Shown here: in pieces, positions 1 through 11,746 of the stretch
Layout of the letters: each line of letters starts with the position of its first letter
How positions within the stretch are numbered: the stretch's first letter is position 1
Assembly: GCA_026120185.1 (NCBI GenBank)
Contig: JANUWF010001815.1
Coordinates: forward strand, 1,178,001 to 1,242,000
Length of the DNA: 64,000 nt
From: Voacanga thouarsii
Lineage: Eukaryota; Streptophyta; Magnoliopsida; Gentianales; Apocynaceae
Direction: 5' to 3'
Position numbers and translations under genes: made by a program
The notes under the pieces: generated by a model
What the model saw: only the letters and a program-made list of their open reading frames with translations
The model's database searches: none
Told to the model about the DNA's origin: nothing

Positions 1-2245
1 TCAACCAAGAATTTCTCCTTAACCATTCTTTTTAATTCTGAATTCATGTCTCTTAGATGTTGATAGAGAGGATAGAATATGAATGGGGGATTGAGCATAT
101 GCATATGTATGAAGGGGTTGAGATTGGAGCATGAGAATGGATAATCATGATAAAGCTATATGGAATTCCTTGAGAATCGATGTATGTTCATCATGTCTTA
201 TGAAATTATGAATGTTTAAGCATGCTAGATGTTATGACGCCTTTGGTGAATAGGATTTTTATATTCTTATTTTCATTGAAGCCGTGAGTATGATTATGCT
301 TGGTAGAGATTTGGCCATGTGATAGTAGGTATGGATTTAAACCAATGTTCATGAATAGAATAGTCTGTTGATTGATGTTGGAGAATATGTTCATGAATCT
401 TGTTAGCAATAGGAAAATTATGATCATGATCTTGTTGATCCTAAGCTATTTTAATTAGCAAATTTTATTACCATAATTAAAATTATTACTATATTTTTCC
501 TCTAAAGATTTCGAAATTCCTAGGAAGTTTTGAAAATAGGGTATTAAATGAAATATTGATATTTTACCAGTCGGATAAATAATACTTTTCATTAAAAATA
601 AAATATGTATATGTATAATAGTAAATAAGATCTTTTTATATAAATAATAATAATAATAAATAAAATACTAATGACCTTGTAGGCCTACACTCATAAATAT
701 TATCCGTATTAAAATTTGTTTGTTATTGATTAAACAAAAATTTAATATAATTCATTTATTATTAATTTTATTTATTACTAATTATTTATTATCTATTAAA
801 AATTAATTAAAAATTTAATTGTAGTTTATTAATTATTTATAATAAACCTATTTTTTTTTAAATTGCCGTTAGCTAATATTTAACAATTAAACCCTAGTTT
901 ATTTATTAGCGTAGTACTCAAGATTTATTATTTGCTCCTATAACTTATTAGTAATTATTTTACAACCTCTAGTTATTTTAACTTGTCAAGCTAGATTTAT
1001 TTTATAAAATCCTTTATCATCTAGCCTTAAAACTCAGGACATTAAGGTCGTGATTGTAGTAAGTTGAGCTAGGATTATTTGTGTAAGCGAATATAGCTCG
1101 AGTATAGCCTTATGTCTTGTGTTTACCCCAGGCGGGGTTAGGTCAACCATGAAAGATTTTTGAATTCGAGCAAGCAAAGGATCAGGTAAGCTCCTGCATG
1201 AACTTATTTGAAGACAAAAAATTACTATGGCAAGCCAAATGCGATGTGTATGGACACTCATTTTGTAAAGGCAATTAAGAATTGTTTTCCTTTTTATTTC
1301 AGTCAAGAAAATCATTTGAAAATTTAAACAAGCAGTTTTGCATAAATACTAAACTCTTTCTAAAACTCAATTTTGACAAGAATGTTAGAAACCCTTAATT
1401 GCTATTTCTAAGTAAATCAATGCTTTATTAGTTTTCTCCCAAGTGGAACAATTAACATTGAGTACTCAATAAGGGTTGAATACTAGGACTAGTATTTGAA
1501 GGGTTAGGGTAAGTCTCTCAGTAGTGGCCACCTCTGAGGGGTGAGTCCTTCCCGGATAGAATACCAGTCCAATAGGTTATTCCAGTCCGAGCTTGCAAGT
1601 TTTAGTCATGTGGACTGTGTGTTTCCGAAGTGGATAACCAGTAAGTTTCGGTGTAAAGAAGGAGGAGTTTCTCACTCGATAGGTCGTACACCTACCTTTT
1701 GTCAGTCTGCGCAAAGTGTGGCATTCTGATCATTATATGGTCATGGGGCCCAACATGTGGTAACCCATGGCTACCCATTTAAGTGGTTGTATTTATTATG
1801 CACATGTATGATTTGGAAAGCAAAATACCACTCTTTATTTTCAACATTTATTTAATGCTTGCCAGCACTTTCTCTTATGAAAATTTTCCAACCTGCATAC
1901 ATGAACTATTTTGCCTGAAACACTCAAAGCACACACAGGCTTACTGATATTTTTATCTCATCACCTTTTATGCCATGTTTCAGGCCGATCCTGCTGTGGA
2001 GATGAATAGCTAGATTTGTTGCATATGCTTTGAAGAATTTTTGTTATTTTTCTTATTTGTTGTTTTGAGAGATGGTAATAATCAATTTATTTTGGATTTG
2101 TTCATGTAAATTTTTAGGTTGTAATAAGTTCAATTTTAAAGTATTTCTTTTATTTTCTTTTGTGTGACCTAGTTATAAAGACCCCTTATCCTATGGACGG
2201 GGCGACATCCTTGGCCCTGTTGGGCCTAGGTAGTGAGGTGTTACA
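1..2245 (+). repeat. 5' LTR of chromovirus, 3' part only
   Basis: It aligns nearly colinearly with about 9550-11746, the end of the 3' LTR, and finishes in the same GTGTTACA terminus directly before the primer site. It carries about 44 bp (near 455-500) that the 3' LTR lacks; short CTATTTT-like repeats flank the difference, which suggests a small deletion in the 3' copy. No coding content; the short ORFs here are not conserved as proteins. Confidence 0.88.
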
Positions 2246-2247
2246 AG

Positions 2248-2259
2248 TGGTATCAGAGC
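2248..2259 (+). other. Primer binding site, tRNA-iMet type
   Basis: TGGTATCAGAGC starts 2 bp after the LTR end. It is the standard complement of the 3' end of plant initiator tRNA-Met and would prime minus-strand DNA synthesis. Confidence 0.92.
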
Positions 2260-2355
2260 TTAGGTTTAGGCAAATATTGATAGTATATGTTTTTTTTTTT
2301 ATTAAGTTCAAATCTTTTATCTATCCTATCTTGTTTGTGCTATTGGATGGTTAGG

Positions 2356-2823
2356 ATGCTTAGGACCACAAGGAAAGGGCAGCAATGGCATCCTCCCATC
2401 CCTATCTACTCGGAAGACCTACCAGTGCCTCAGCCTGCACCTCAGCCTACACTGCAGCTAATTATTCCCTTGGATGATAGCAGTGATGATGAGGTCTAGA
2501 TCATTGAGCCACCCCCAATACCTGTGATAGACTTGGTTACTAACAGTGAGGATGAGGAGATTTATATGGAATATGTTCCCCTCCCTGCTAGTCCTATAAT
2601 TGACTTGACAACTGATAGTGATGATCCGGTGCAAATAGATTATAAATCTCTACCTAGACCTTCCTTCATATCCCCACCCAACCAGGTTGAGACCGGGGAG
2701 AGTTCTAGGCAACTTGGGAAAGTGCCAATAGATGGGTTTGCAAATGGGGCTACGATAGACTTTACTAGGAATTTTGGGGGATGGTTATATGAGGCCGATT
2801 TTGAAAACTCCGATGAGGACTAG
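2356..2823 (+). pseudogene. Pre-gag ORF with SUMO-interacting-motif-like acidic stretches
   Basis: One frame of 155 codons starts about 100 bp after the primer site and about 270 bp before gag. It is broken only by a TAG at codon 48. The protein begins with a basic stretch (MLRTTRKG), then Pro-rich sequence, then three hydrophobic-plus-acidic motifs: LIIPLDDSSDDE (35-46), VIDLVTNSEDEE (57-68) and IIDLTTDSDD (81-90). These resemble SUMO-interacting motifs, where a V/I-I-D-L-T core is followed by acidic or Ser residues. The C-terminus is also acidic (ENSDED). Canonical chromovirus gag-pol has no such ORF. The function is inferred only from motif shape; no structured domain is recognised. Confidence 0.6.
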
Positions 2824-3096
2824 AGAGGCTAAGAGCTGCTATGATTAGGATGTTTTATTTACTGCTTTCCATAAACTCCTATGTTAAGGATTTCATTCCT
2901 GTTTACTGCTTTAATTCCAAATTTTTGCAAATAAGAGTACTTGGAGTACTCTAAGGTTTGAAATTTTTTTTATGCAATTCATTATACAAAAAACTTGCAT
3001 ATGATTTTCTTCTACTTAAACCTAAATGTGAATGCCTACTGAAATGAAATGTTTTAAACTTGAATGCATAAACTCATTATCTGGGCATGATTTAGA

Positions 3097-4560
3097 ATGG
3101 CACCCAAGCGCCGTGTAGCTACATCAAGCAGAAGAGTTCTAGAAGCAGAGCTTGTGACACTAGAGTTTGAGACGACTTAAATGCCGTCACCCAATCAGGG
3201 GGATGAGTACGAGCCAGATTTGGAATTGGGTTTAGAAGAACCTGTTAGAGTGACAATGGGCCAAGCATTTAGCAAGATGATCGAGATTCTTCAAATTTTA
3301 ACTGAATGGAGGAATCCAAAGGGGGAGGACGAAGCTTTGGAGTGGTTTCTGAAGTTTCAACCACTAATTTTCTTGGGAGAAGCCGAGCAGGATCAGAAAG
3401 CTGAACATCAGATAGAGCAGGTGGAAGACATCTTCGCTACGCTTCAGTACACTAAGAAGCAAATGGTGAAGTTTGATGCATTCTGATTGAGGGGCCCAGC
3501 TCGGGCATGGTGGCAACGGGTTCAGGACTACTGAGAACTAATTGACCAAGACTGGATATGGGCCAATTTCATGGAAGCATTCAGAGCCAAATATATCCCT
3601 TAGTGGATAGTTGAGAAGCGGGAAGATGAGTTTCAGAATCTCAAGCAGGGAGATATGACGGTAGCTTAATACGCGGCACGGTTCACCCAATTGTCAAAGT
3701 ACTGCAAGAGGCTGGTGGACACTGAGCAGAATAGGATAAGACAGTTTGTCAAGGGGCTAAGGTAGGAGTTAAGAAGGGCATTGACACCTTCTCCTCCAAC
3801 AACCTACTCAGGGGCCGTGGACGCAGCCACCCGGACTGAGAATGAAGACTGCAATAGAATGGCACCAAGACCTTTTTTGCCACCAAGATAACCGCCGAGA
3901 CCTATTCAGAGGTAGCAACCCAAAAAGCGCCCTGCCAACCAGCAGTGGCAGAATCGGGTAAAGCAAGCTTGGACAGCACCGGTTAGTTCTACGCCAAATC
4001 CACCATTATGCTGATAATGTGGAAGAAGGGGCCACATGGAGGGAAATTGTTGGTCTAGAGGAGGTGAACGGAAATGTTACCACTGCGGAGACTCGAACCA
4101 TCTGTGGAACGCTAGCCCTAAACTTCTCCAAGTCAGACAAGGAAACCTAACTCAGATCCCGAGGGCCAATTGAGCAAATGCCACAGGAGTATCCAGGAGT
4201 GGAGCGCAGAAGCCTCAGGTGAAAGCAAAAGTTTTCTCTCTCAACAAAGAGGAGGTTGGAGCTAATGCGGCAGTGGTGGAAGGTATGTTTACTATCCGAG
4301 ATCGTTCCGTTAATACATTGATAGACCCTGGATCTAACCATTCATATTTAAACAAGAATTGTGCATATCATTTGGGTTGGGATGGAGTAGAACTACCTTT
4401 TACTTTGTTGGTGAGTACGCTTTTGAGGAAGATGGTGCAAGCAGATCGATATGTGCAAAATTGTAAAATTGAAGTGGGGAGAGAAAGCTTAGAGAGAGAT
4501 TTGATAGTCTTAGCTATTGATGATTATGATTTGATATTAGGAATGGATTGGCTAGAGTAG
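3097..4560 (+). pseudogene. Chromovirus gag and protease (degenerate)
   Basis: Start chosen at the ATG at 3097 (MAPKRRVATSS), which is in frame with the whole gag and protease; a TAA at 3178 interrupts it. A retrotransposon gag domain is visible (WWQRVQDY, FMEAFRAKYIP, DEFQNLKQGDMTV, YAARFTQLSKYC). Two zinc knuckles follow near 4010-4110: CGRRGHMEGNC, whose first Cys lies upstream across stops, and CYHCGDSNH, whose last Cys is replaced by Ser. The protease spans 4219-4560 with LIDPGSNHSYL; the usual D-S/T-G is D-P-G here, so activity is doubtful. ILGMDWL closes the domain. About nine in-frame stops are present, nearly all explainable as CAG/CAA/CGA changed by C-to-T. Confidence 0.85.
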
Positions 4561-6088
4561 ACTATAAGAATAAGTTGGTTCAATTCACTAGACTAGGATG
4601 TGATATGTTGGAGTTCAATGGCAAGAGAGTAAAGGAATTGAAGTTTTTGATAACTGGGGCTAAAGCCCGAAAATTGTTGAAGTAAGGATGTCAAGGATAT
4701 TTGGCTTATATGATAAATAATCCGAAGGACCAGTGCACTTTGGAGGATTCCGAGGTGGTAAAAGATTTTCCCGACATGTTCCCTGCAGAACTCACTTCTC
4801 TACCTCCTAGCCTGGAAGTTGAGTTCACTTTTGATCTAGTTCCAGGAGTGGAACCATTGTCCCAGACTCTATACCGGATGGCATCGGCGAAGCTGAAAGA
4901 ACTGAAAGAGCAGCTAGAAGAGCTGGCGAGGCAAGGCTACATTAGACCTAGCACGTCACCCTGGGGAGCACCTGTGCTATTTGTGAAGAAGAAGGATGTA
5001 ACTCTGAGGATGTGTATCGACTATTTGGGCTTGAACAACCTGACTATCAAGAATAAATATCCCCTACCATTGATTGATGAGCTGTTTGACCAGTTGTAAG
5101 GATCCAGTTGTTACTCCAAATTGGACTTGAGGCAAGGATACTATCAAGTGAAGATAAAAGAGGAGGATATCCCCAAGATGGCCTTCAACACAAGATATGG
5201 TCACTGTGAGTTTGTGGTGATGCCATTCGGGGTAACTAATGCACCAACGGTATTTATATATTTGATGCATCGAGTGTTTCAACCCTACTTGGACAAGTTC
5301 ATGGTAATTTTCATCGACGACATACTCATTTACTCTAAGAGCCCAGAGGATCATGCAGAACATTTGAAGCTGGTATTGGAGAAGCGAAGAGAGCACAAGC
5401 TTTTCGTCAAGTTTAGCAAGTGCGAGTTTTGGCTGGATAGTGTGGCATTTCTTGGCCACGTGGTGACCAAGGATGGGATCAAGGTAGACCCAGCGAAGGT
5501 TGAAGCAGTTTCAGACTGGAAGCAGCGGGAGAATATCACCGAGATTCGAAGCTTCTTAGGATTAGCTGGTAATTATAGGAGGTTTATTAAGGGATTTTTT
5601 ACGCTCACATCACCTATGACCCGACTGCTGAGAAAGGACGTACCATTTGTTTGGAGTGAAAAATGTGAAAAGAGTTTCCAAGAGCTGAAACAGAGATTAA
5701 TGACAGCACGAGTATTAAGTCTGCTAGAGGAAGATAAGCCTTACGCACTGTATACTGATGCTTTGAAGGAAGGTTTGGGAGTAGTTTGGATGCAAAACCA
5801 AAAGGTAATCGCCTATGCTTCTCGGAAGTTGAAGCCTCGTGAAGTCAATTATACCACGCATGATCTAGAGATGGCTGCCATTGTGTTTGCTTTAAATAAA
5901 TGGAGGCACTATCTATACGAAGTGAAATATGAAATGTTCACTGATTACAAGAGCCTAAAGTACATCTTCACCCAGAAAGACTTGAATCTGAGATAGCGAA
6001 GATAGATGAAATTTTTGGAGGAGTACCATTGTCCTATCAACTATCATCCCGAGAAAGCCAATGTTGTTGTTGATGCCTTGAGCAAAAA
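4561..6088 (+). pseudogene. Chromovirus reverse transcriptase and RNase H (degenerate)
   Basis: A one-base frameshift near 4556 separates this from the protease. RT motifs in order: [58 protein letters not shown], then the catalytic FIDDILIYS at about 5316. The thumb region ends with [15 protein letters not shown] and [16 protein letters not shown]. RNase H follows with [45 protein letters not shown] and [11 protein letters not shown]. In-frame stops at 5097 (TAA) and 5994 (TAG) sit where Gln codons are usual. A further frameshift near 6088 leads into the integrase frame. Confidence 0.9.
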
Positions 6089-7636
6089 GTCAGAATGGCC
6101 AGGCTAAGAGTACAAGAGGTTCAAGTGGTTCAGGATGTGTTGGATAGAAGAGCGGAACTGCAAGAGGAGAGAATTATTGTTAGCAACCTGAGGTTGATAC
6201 CAGATCTAAGGCGGGACATTATTGAGGCCCAGTAAAGTAATGCAGAATTTCAGCTTTTCAAGGACAAGGAGCTCAAATGGCAAGGCAGTGAATTCCGGCA
6301 AGACAAAGCGGGAGTTTTGTATTTCAGAGATCTGTTGTGTGTACCCAAAGAGCACCAATTGAAGGACAGAATTTTGGAAGAGGTGCATAAAAGTAAGTGC
6401 GCCATTCATCCGGGAGAGGTCAAAATGTATCAGGATCTGAAAAGGGCTTATTGGTGGCCTGGAATGAAGCGGAACGTGGTTAAGTATGTCTCGACATGCG
6501 TCACATATCAGAAAGTCAAAACGGAGTACAAGAAGTCAGTGGGATTGTTGCAACCATTACTAGCGCCTGAATGGAAATGGGAAGAGGTGACCATAAACTT
6601 CGTTTCCTGACTCCCTATGACAAGGACCTAGAAGGACATCATATGGGTAGTGGTGGATCGACTAACCAAATCAGCGTATTTCATACTAGTGAATGTAAGC
6701 GATTCCATAGAGAAGTTAGCTCAGACCTATGTGCGAGAAATAGTTCGACTGCATGGAGTGCCTTCCAGTATTGTATCTGACCGAGATCTGAGATTTATAT
6801 CCCGATTTTGGGGCAAGTTTCAAGAATTGATGGGTTCTAGTCTGAAGTTTAGTACGACGATGCATCCACAAACCGATGAACAGTCTGAAAGGGTTATACA
6901 GATATTAGAGGATATGCTGAGAGCCTGTGTACTGGATTTCGGGGATAAGTGGATAGAATGTGTGCCGTATGCGGAGTTGTCATACAATAATAGTTATCAA
7001 GCTTCGATTAGAATAGCTCCATATAAAGCACTGTATGGACGCAAGTGTCAGGTACCGCTATAATGGAGTTGGTCAGAGGATAGCCATATAAGCATATCGG
7101 GAGAAGTTTGTGTTCAGGAAATGTTGGACAAGGTCAAGTTAATCAGAGAAAGGTTGAAAGCAGCCAAGAGCCGACAAAAGAGCTATGTAGACAATAGGAG
7201 GAGAGAGCTAGAATTTCAGGTGGGAGATAGGGTATTCCTAAGACTAACACTGAATAAAGGAATTATGAAGCATCCGAAAGGTGGGAAGCTGAATCTAAGG
7301 TATTTGGGACCATTTCCAAAAAAGGAGAGAATTGGGCCGGTGGCGTATCGATTGGATTTGTCAAAAGGGTTGACGGGAATTCACGACGTGTTTCATGTGT
7401 CGCAACTAAAAAAGTACAATGCCAATCCCGGACATGTTTTGAATGATGAGCCGTTAGTGTTGCAACTTGACCTAAGCTATGTGGAGAAACCCGTGAAAAT
7501 ATTGGACCGAAGTATCAAGACTCTCCGGAACAAGCAGATCTCGATGGTAAAGGTGCAGTAGGAGCATCATGGCATGCGAGATGCCACATGGAAAATAGAA
7601 GAGTGGGTAAAGCGAAAGTATCCCGATCTGATATAG
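6089..7636 (+). pseudogene. Chromovirus integrase with GPF motif and chromodomain (degenerate)
   Basis: A single frame runs from the HHCC region to the chromodomain with stops at 6608, near 6629, 7061 and 7559. In HHCC, CVTYQK has Tyr where the last zinc Cys is expected. Of the D-D-35-E triad, the second Asp (VSDRD) and Glu (QSERV) are present with the right spacing. The first Asp, expected in a MDF context, is Asn here (TINFVS), so catalysis is lost. GPF-module residues (RYLGPFPKKERIG, AYRLDLSKGL, DVFHVSQLKKY) precede a C-terminal chromodomain (KPVKILDR, LRNKQISMVKVQ, ATWKIEEWVKRKYPDLI). In chromoviruses that domain guides insertion toward heterochromatin. Confidence 0.9.
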
Positions 7637-7669
7637 AGGTATGCCTGAATTTCGAGACGAAATTCTCCT

Positions 7670-7682
7670 AAGGAGTGGAGGA
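7670..7682 (+). other. Polypurine tract
   Basis: AAGGAGTGGAGGA sits directly before the 3' LTR start TGTGAAAC. This is the expected position for the plus-strand primer. Confidence 0.85.
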
Positions 7683-7917
7683 TGTGAAACACCACCTAAA
7701 GCCAACCCTAGAGTAAGGGGGTCGGGAGGAATATCATATTTTTTTGCATGAGTATATATATTTTTGAATGATTTTATGTGCTTTAGAATTATGATTTATG
7801 GGTTAAAAGGCTTAGTTATGCTTATTGAGTAAATGGTAATTTTGCTTGAGGTCAAAATAGGAAGATAGCTAGAGGATTAAATAAGAAGAATATTTGGGTG
7901 AGAAAATAAGAATAAGA

Positions 7918-7988
7918 GTTGTTGTGGTTAAGTGGTTAGAGCTTTGGAATTAATCTCTAAGGTCATGAGTTCAAATCCCACCATTTAA
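7918..7988 (+). other. tRNA-derived sequence inside LTR U3 (copy 1)
   Basis: Placed on standard tRNA numbering, the sequence shows T8, A14, G15, G18-G19, A21, T33, C48, G53-T54-T55-C56, A57-A58 and C61. The A box is TGGTTAAGTGG (7925-7935) and the B box is GTTCAAATC (7969-7977). A perfect 5-bp anticodon stem closes a 7-base loop; three of four D-stem pairs and three of five T-stem pairs form, but only about four of seven acceptor pairs. The anticodon position reads TAA, but the class I variable loop does not fit tRNA-Leu, so the source tRNA is unclear. It is not a functional tRNA gene; the pol III promoter boxes are intact by eye. Confidence 0.6.
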
Positions 7989-9387
7989 GTTTTTATCATG
8001 ATTATCTTAATTAAGTTTGAATTTTTGTTCCCTTGCATTTCATAAAAATAGGAATGTTGTCTTAGGGGAGACATAAAGAGAATGTCCTAATCTTATTATT
8101 ATATTCTAAAAAGAATTCTTGGATTTGGATGTTCTCAAGAGAAATAAATCTTCATGATTGAGCCTTCAAACTCTACTCCACAGTGTTCATATTCTCCATG
8201 AAAGAAATCTGAAAATTTTCCAGATTCTTGAGCAGCCTAACCTTTGAAATCTCAGCCATCTTTTTTCCTCAATTTTTGCCAGAAAAATAGCCAATTTATT
8301 CACCTTGAAGACTAAAATTCCTGTGCAAAAACCGGATTGCACAAAACAGCATAAACCAGAAAAAAATTCGGGCGGTTTTCGCTGCATAGCAACCTGAAAT
8401 TGAAGCTGTTTCTTCAGCCTTCAAGCCAGCAAAATTCCTGTGCTTTTCCTTCATAAAAAAGGCTAGAAGCCAGCCTTAAAGGACCCTCAAACAACTCTCA
8501 AGAACCCCTGCAAGTCGGGCTGGAACATTGCAAAAAACTGCACAGAAAATTACAGCAAAACATTTTAATCATAACCAGAAAATTTCCAGCCTTGCTCCCT
8601 TCAGGCCTTGGCCGAAAACCACCCTCAAACCTCTGTAAATTAACCATTGCTCAGCCATGAAATAAACACCACTACCCCCTCCACATACCTTGCACAATTG
8701 GACTCTATAACCACACCTCAAATTTCTCCTACAATCACTCCATTCAAACTTCCATTTGAATTTCAAAATTTCCAGCATTTACTACATGAAGACACCCTTG
8801 GATTAGGCTTCATAACCTGAAATTCCTCTGCCATTGAGCTCAGAATTTTGGCCAGCCTTAAAGCTCCATCAATCTTAATTCAGTTCAGCAAAACACAACA
8901 GTCCAACCAGCTCTATTACGGCTCCAAGAAACCTCCATCAATCAAACACCAATAACATATCTTCTACCTCAAAACACTCCTCAAATTTATCTATTTGAAT
9001 TTCAAACAACTAGATTTTCTCTTATTCTCTAAAATGAAAACTAAAATCCCTGAACTCCCTCAATCATTCGGCCAGCACTCTCAAGAAATTCGTCTAGCAT
9101 TTTTCCTCAAATTCTCTCCATTTTCACCAAGAACACACACTACCTTTCTTCAAGCCAAAGACCATTCTAAACACCTCCAATCCTTCTCAAAAACTCCAGA
9201 ATACTCCAACATACCCCCTAGAATTCATTTCTGGAATTTATAACATCAAATCTAGAAAACAAAAATTGTCATTCAAATCAAAACTAGTTTTTCCCCTTGA
9301 AGTATCAAGAACATCATCAAGGTAACCAAGAACAACTCTTTTGTTCATCTTCTTCCCTTCAACCTTAAACATATCATGCTAATGTTT

Positions 9388-9390
<3 letters not shown>

Positions 9391-9447
<57 letters not shown>
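9391..9447 (+). repeat. (CT)n microsatellite in LTR
   Basis: About 28 uninterrupted CT units lie within the chromovirus LTR. A counterpart occurs at the same relative place in the solo LTR (19791-19847). The Arg-Glu repeat ORF read on the opposite strand is an artefact of the repeat. Confidence 0.95.
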
Positions 9448-9450
<3 letters not shown>

Positions 9451-11746
9451 TGAAATGGTTGTTACAACCATGGCTGTTTTTTTCCTCCTCCTCTCTTGGA
9501 CAATTCAAGACTCTAAAGCGCGTGGACCTTCTTAAATCTTCATGGAAATAATCATCAACTAAGTATTTCTCCTTAACCTTTCTTTTTAATTCTGAATTCA
9601 TGTCTCTTAGATGTTGATAGACAGGATAGAATATGAATGGGTGATTGAGTATATGCATATGTATGAAGGGGTTGAGATTGGAGCATGAGAATGGATGATC
9701 ATGATTATGCTATATGGAATTCCTTGAGAATCGATGTATGTTCATCATGTCTTAATAAATTATGAATGTTTAAGCATGCTAGATTTTATGACACCTTTGG
9801 TGAATAGGATTTTTATGTTCTTATTTTCATTGAAGCTGTGAGTATGATTATGCTTAGTAGAGATTTAGCCATGTGGATGTAGGTATGGATTTAAGCCTAT
9901 GTTCATGAATAGAATAGTTTGTTGATTGATGTTGGAGAATATGTTCATGAATCTTGTTAGCAATAGGAAAATTATGATCATGATCTTATTGATCCTAGGC
10001 TATTTTTCCTCTAAAGATTTCAAAATTCCTAGGAAGCTTTGGAAATGGGGTATTAAATGAAATATTGATATTTTACTAGTCGAATAAATAATATTTTTTC
10101 ATTATAAATAAAATATGTATATGTATAATAGTAAATAAGATCTTTTTATATAAATAATAATAAATAAAATATTAATGACCTTGTAGGTCTATATTCATAA
10201 ATATTATTCATATTAAAATTTGTTTGTTATTGATTAAACAAAAATTTAATATAATTCATTTATTATTAATTATTAATTATTAATTATTTATTATCTATTA
10301 AAAATTAATTAAAAAATTAATTGTAATTTATTAATTATTTATAATAAAACTATTTTTTTAAACTGCCATTTGCTAATATTTAACAATTAAACCCTAGTTT
10401 ATTTGTTAGCAATAGTACTCAAGATTTATTATTTGATCCTTTAACTTTTTAGTAATTATTTTACAACTCCTAGTTATTTTAACTTAACAAGTTAGACTTA
10501 TTTTATAAAATCCTTTATCATCTAGGCTTAAAGCTTATGACATTAAGGTCATGATTATAGTAAGTTGAGCTAGGATTATTTGTATAAGCGAATATAGCTC
10601 GAGTATAACCTTATGTCTTGTGTTTACCCCAGGTGGGGTTAGGTCAGCCATGGAAGATTTTTGAATTCAAGCAAGCAAAGGATCAGGTAAACTCCTGCAT
10701 GAACTTATTTGAAGACAAAAATTACTATGGGAAGCCAAATTTGATGTGTATGGACACTCATCTTGTAAAGGCAATTAAGGACTGTTTTCCATTTTATTTC
10801 AGTCAAGAAAATCATTTGAAAATTTAAACAAGCAGTTTTGTACAAATACTAAACTCTTTCTAAAACCTAACTTTGACAAGAATTTTAGAAACCCTTAATT
10901 GCTATTTCCAAGTAAATCAATGCTTTATCAGTTTTCTCCCAAATGGGACAATTAGCATTGAGTACTCAATAAGGGTTGAATACTAGGACTAGTCTTTTAA
11001 GGGTTATGGTAAGTCTCTCAATAGTTGGCCACCTCTGTGGAGTGAGTCCTTTCCGAATAGGATGCCAATCCAGTAGGTCATGCTGGTCCAAGCTTGCAAG
11101 TTTCAGTCATGTGGACTGTGTGTTTTCGGAGTTGATAACTGGTAAGTTTGGGTGTAGAGAGGGAGGAGTATTTCAGCCAGTAGGCCGTACACCTACCTTT
11201 TGTCAGTCTACACAAAGTGTGGCATTCTGACCGTTATATGGTCGTGGGACCCAACGTGTGATAACCCATCGCTACCCATTTGAGTGGTTGTATTTATTGT
11301 GCACATGTATGGTTTGGAAAGCATAACACCACTCTTTATTTTCAACATTTATTTAATGCTTGCCAGCACTTTTTTTTAATGAAAATTTTCCAACTTGCAT
11401 ACATGAACTATTTTGCCTAAAACACTCAAAGCACATACGGGCTTACTGAGATTTTTATCTCATCACCTTTTCTGCTATGTGTCTGGTCAATCTTGCTACG
11501 GAGATGAATAGCTAGATTTGTTGCCTATGCTTTGAAGACTTTATGTTATTTTTCTTATGTGTTGTTTTGAGAGATGGTAGTAATCAATTTATTTTGGATT
11601 TGTTCATGTAATTTTTGGGTTGTAATAAGTTCAATTTTAATATATTTCTTTTATTTTCTTTTGTGTGATAAAGTTATAAAGACCCATTGTCCTATGGATG
11701 GGGTGACATCCCCAGCCCTGTTGGGCCTATGTAGTAGGGTGTTACA

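Larger units (their letters stand above)
1..11746 (+). mobile_element. Tekay/Del-type chromovirus (Ty3/gypsy), 5' end outside window
   Basis: Long terminal repeats flank an internal region holding a tRNA-Met primer site, an extra small ORF, gag, protease, RT, RNase H, integrase and a C-terminal chromodomain, followed by a purine tract. That order, with the chromodomain after the integrase GPF motif, is characteristic of plant chromoviruses; LTRs of about 4 kb fit the Tekay/Del lineage. The right LTR is complete; only the last 2.2 kb of the left LTR lies in the window, so the target-site duplication cannot be checked. It is inserted in a copia element whose remaining part follows at 11747. All frames carry stops and frameshifts, so it is not autonomous. 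Confidence 0.9.
7683..11746 (+). repeat. 3' LTR of chromovirus (4064 bp)
   Basis: It begins TGTGAAACACC and ends GGGTGTTACA. It is unusually long for a gypsy LTR but fits the Tekay/Del group. It contains a tRNA-derived block (7918-7988), a CT microsatellite (9391-9447) and long AT-rich stretches. The same LTR type recurs as a solo LTR at 17861-22252 and as a fragment at 29248-30459. Short ORFs inside it show no domain and are treated as chance. Confidence 0.92.

Noticed and set aside
7918..7988. Functional tRNA gene
   Set aside because: Acceptor stem pairs poorly, no convincing anticodon identity, and it is embedded at a fixed place in LTR copies; annotated as tRNA-derived only.
9374..9658. 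94-codon minus-strand ORF rich in Arg-Glu repeats
   Set aside because: Produced by the CT microsatellite in the LTR; the same artefact appears at 19623-19898.
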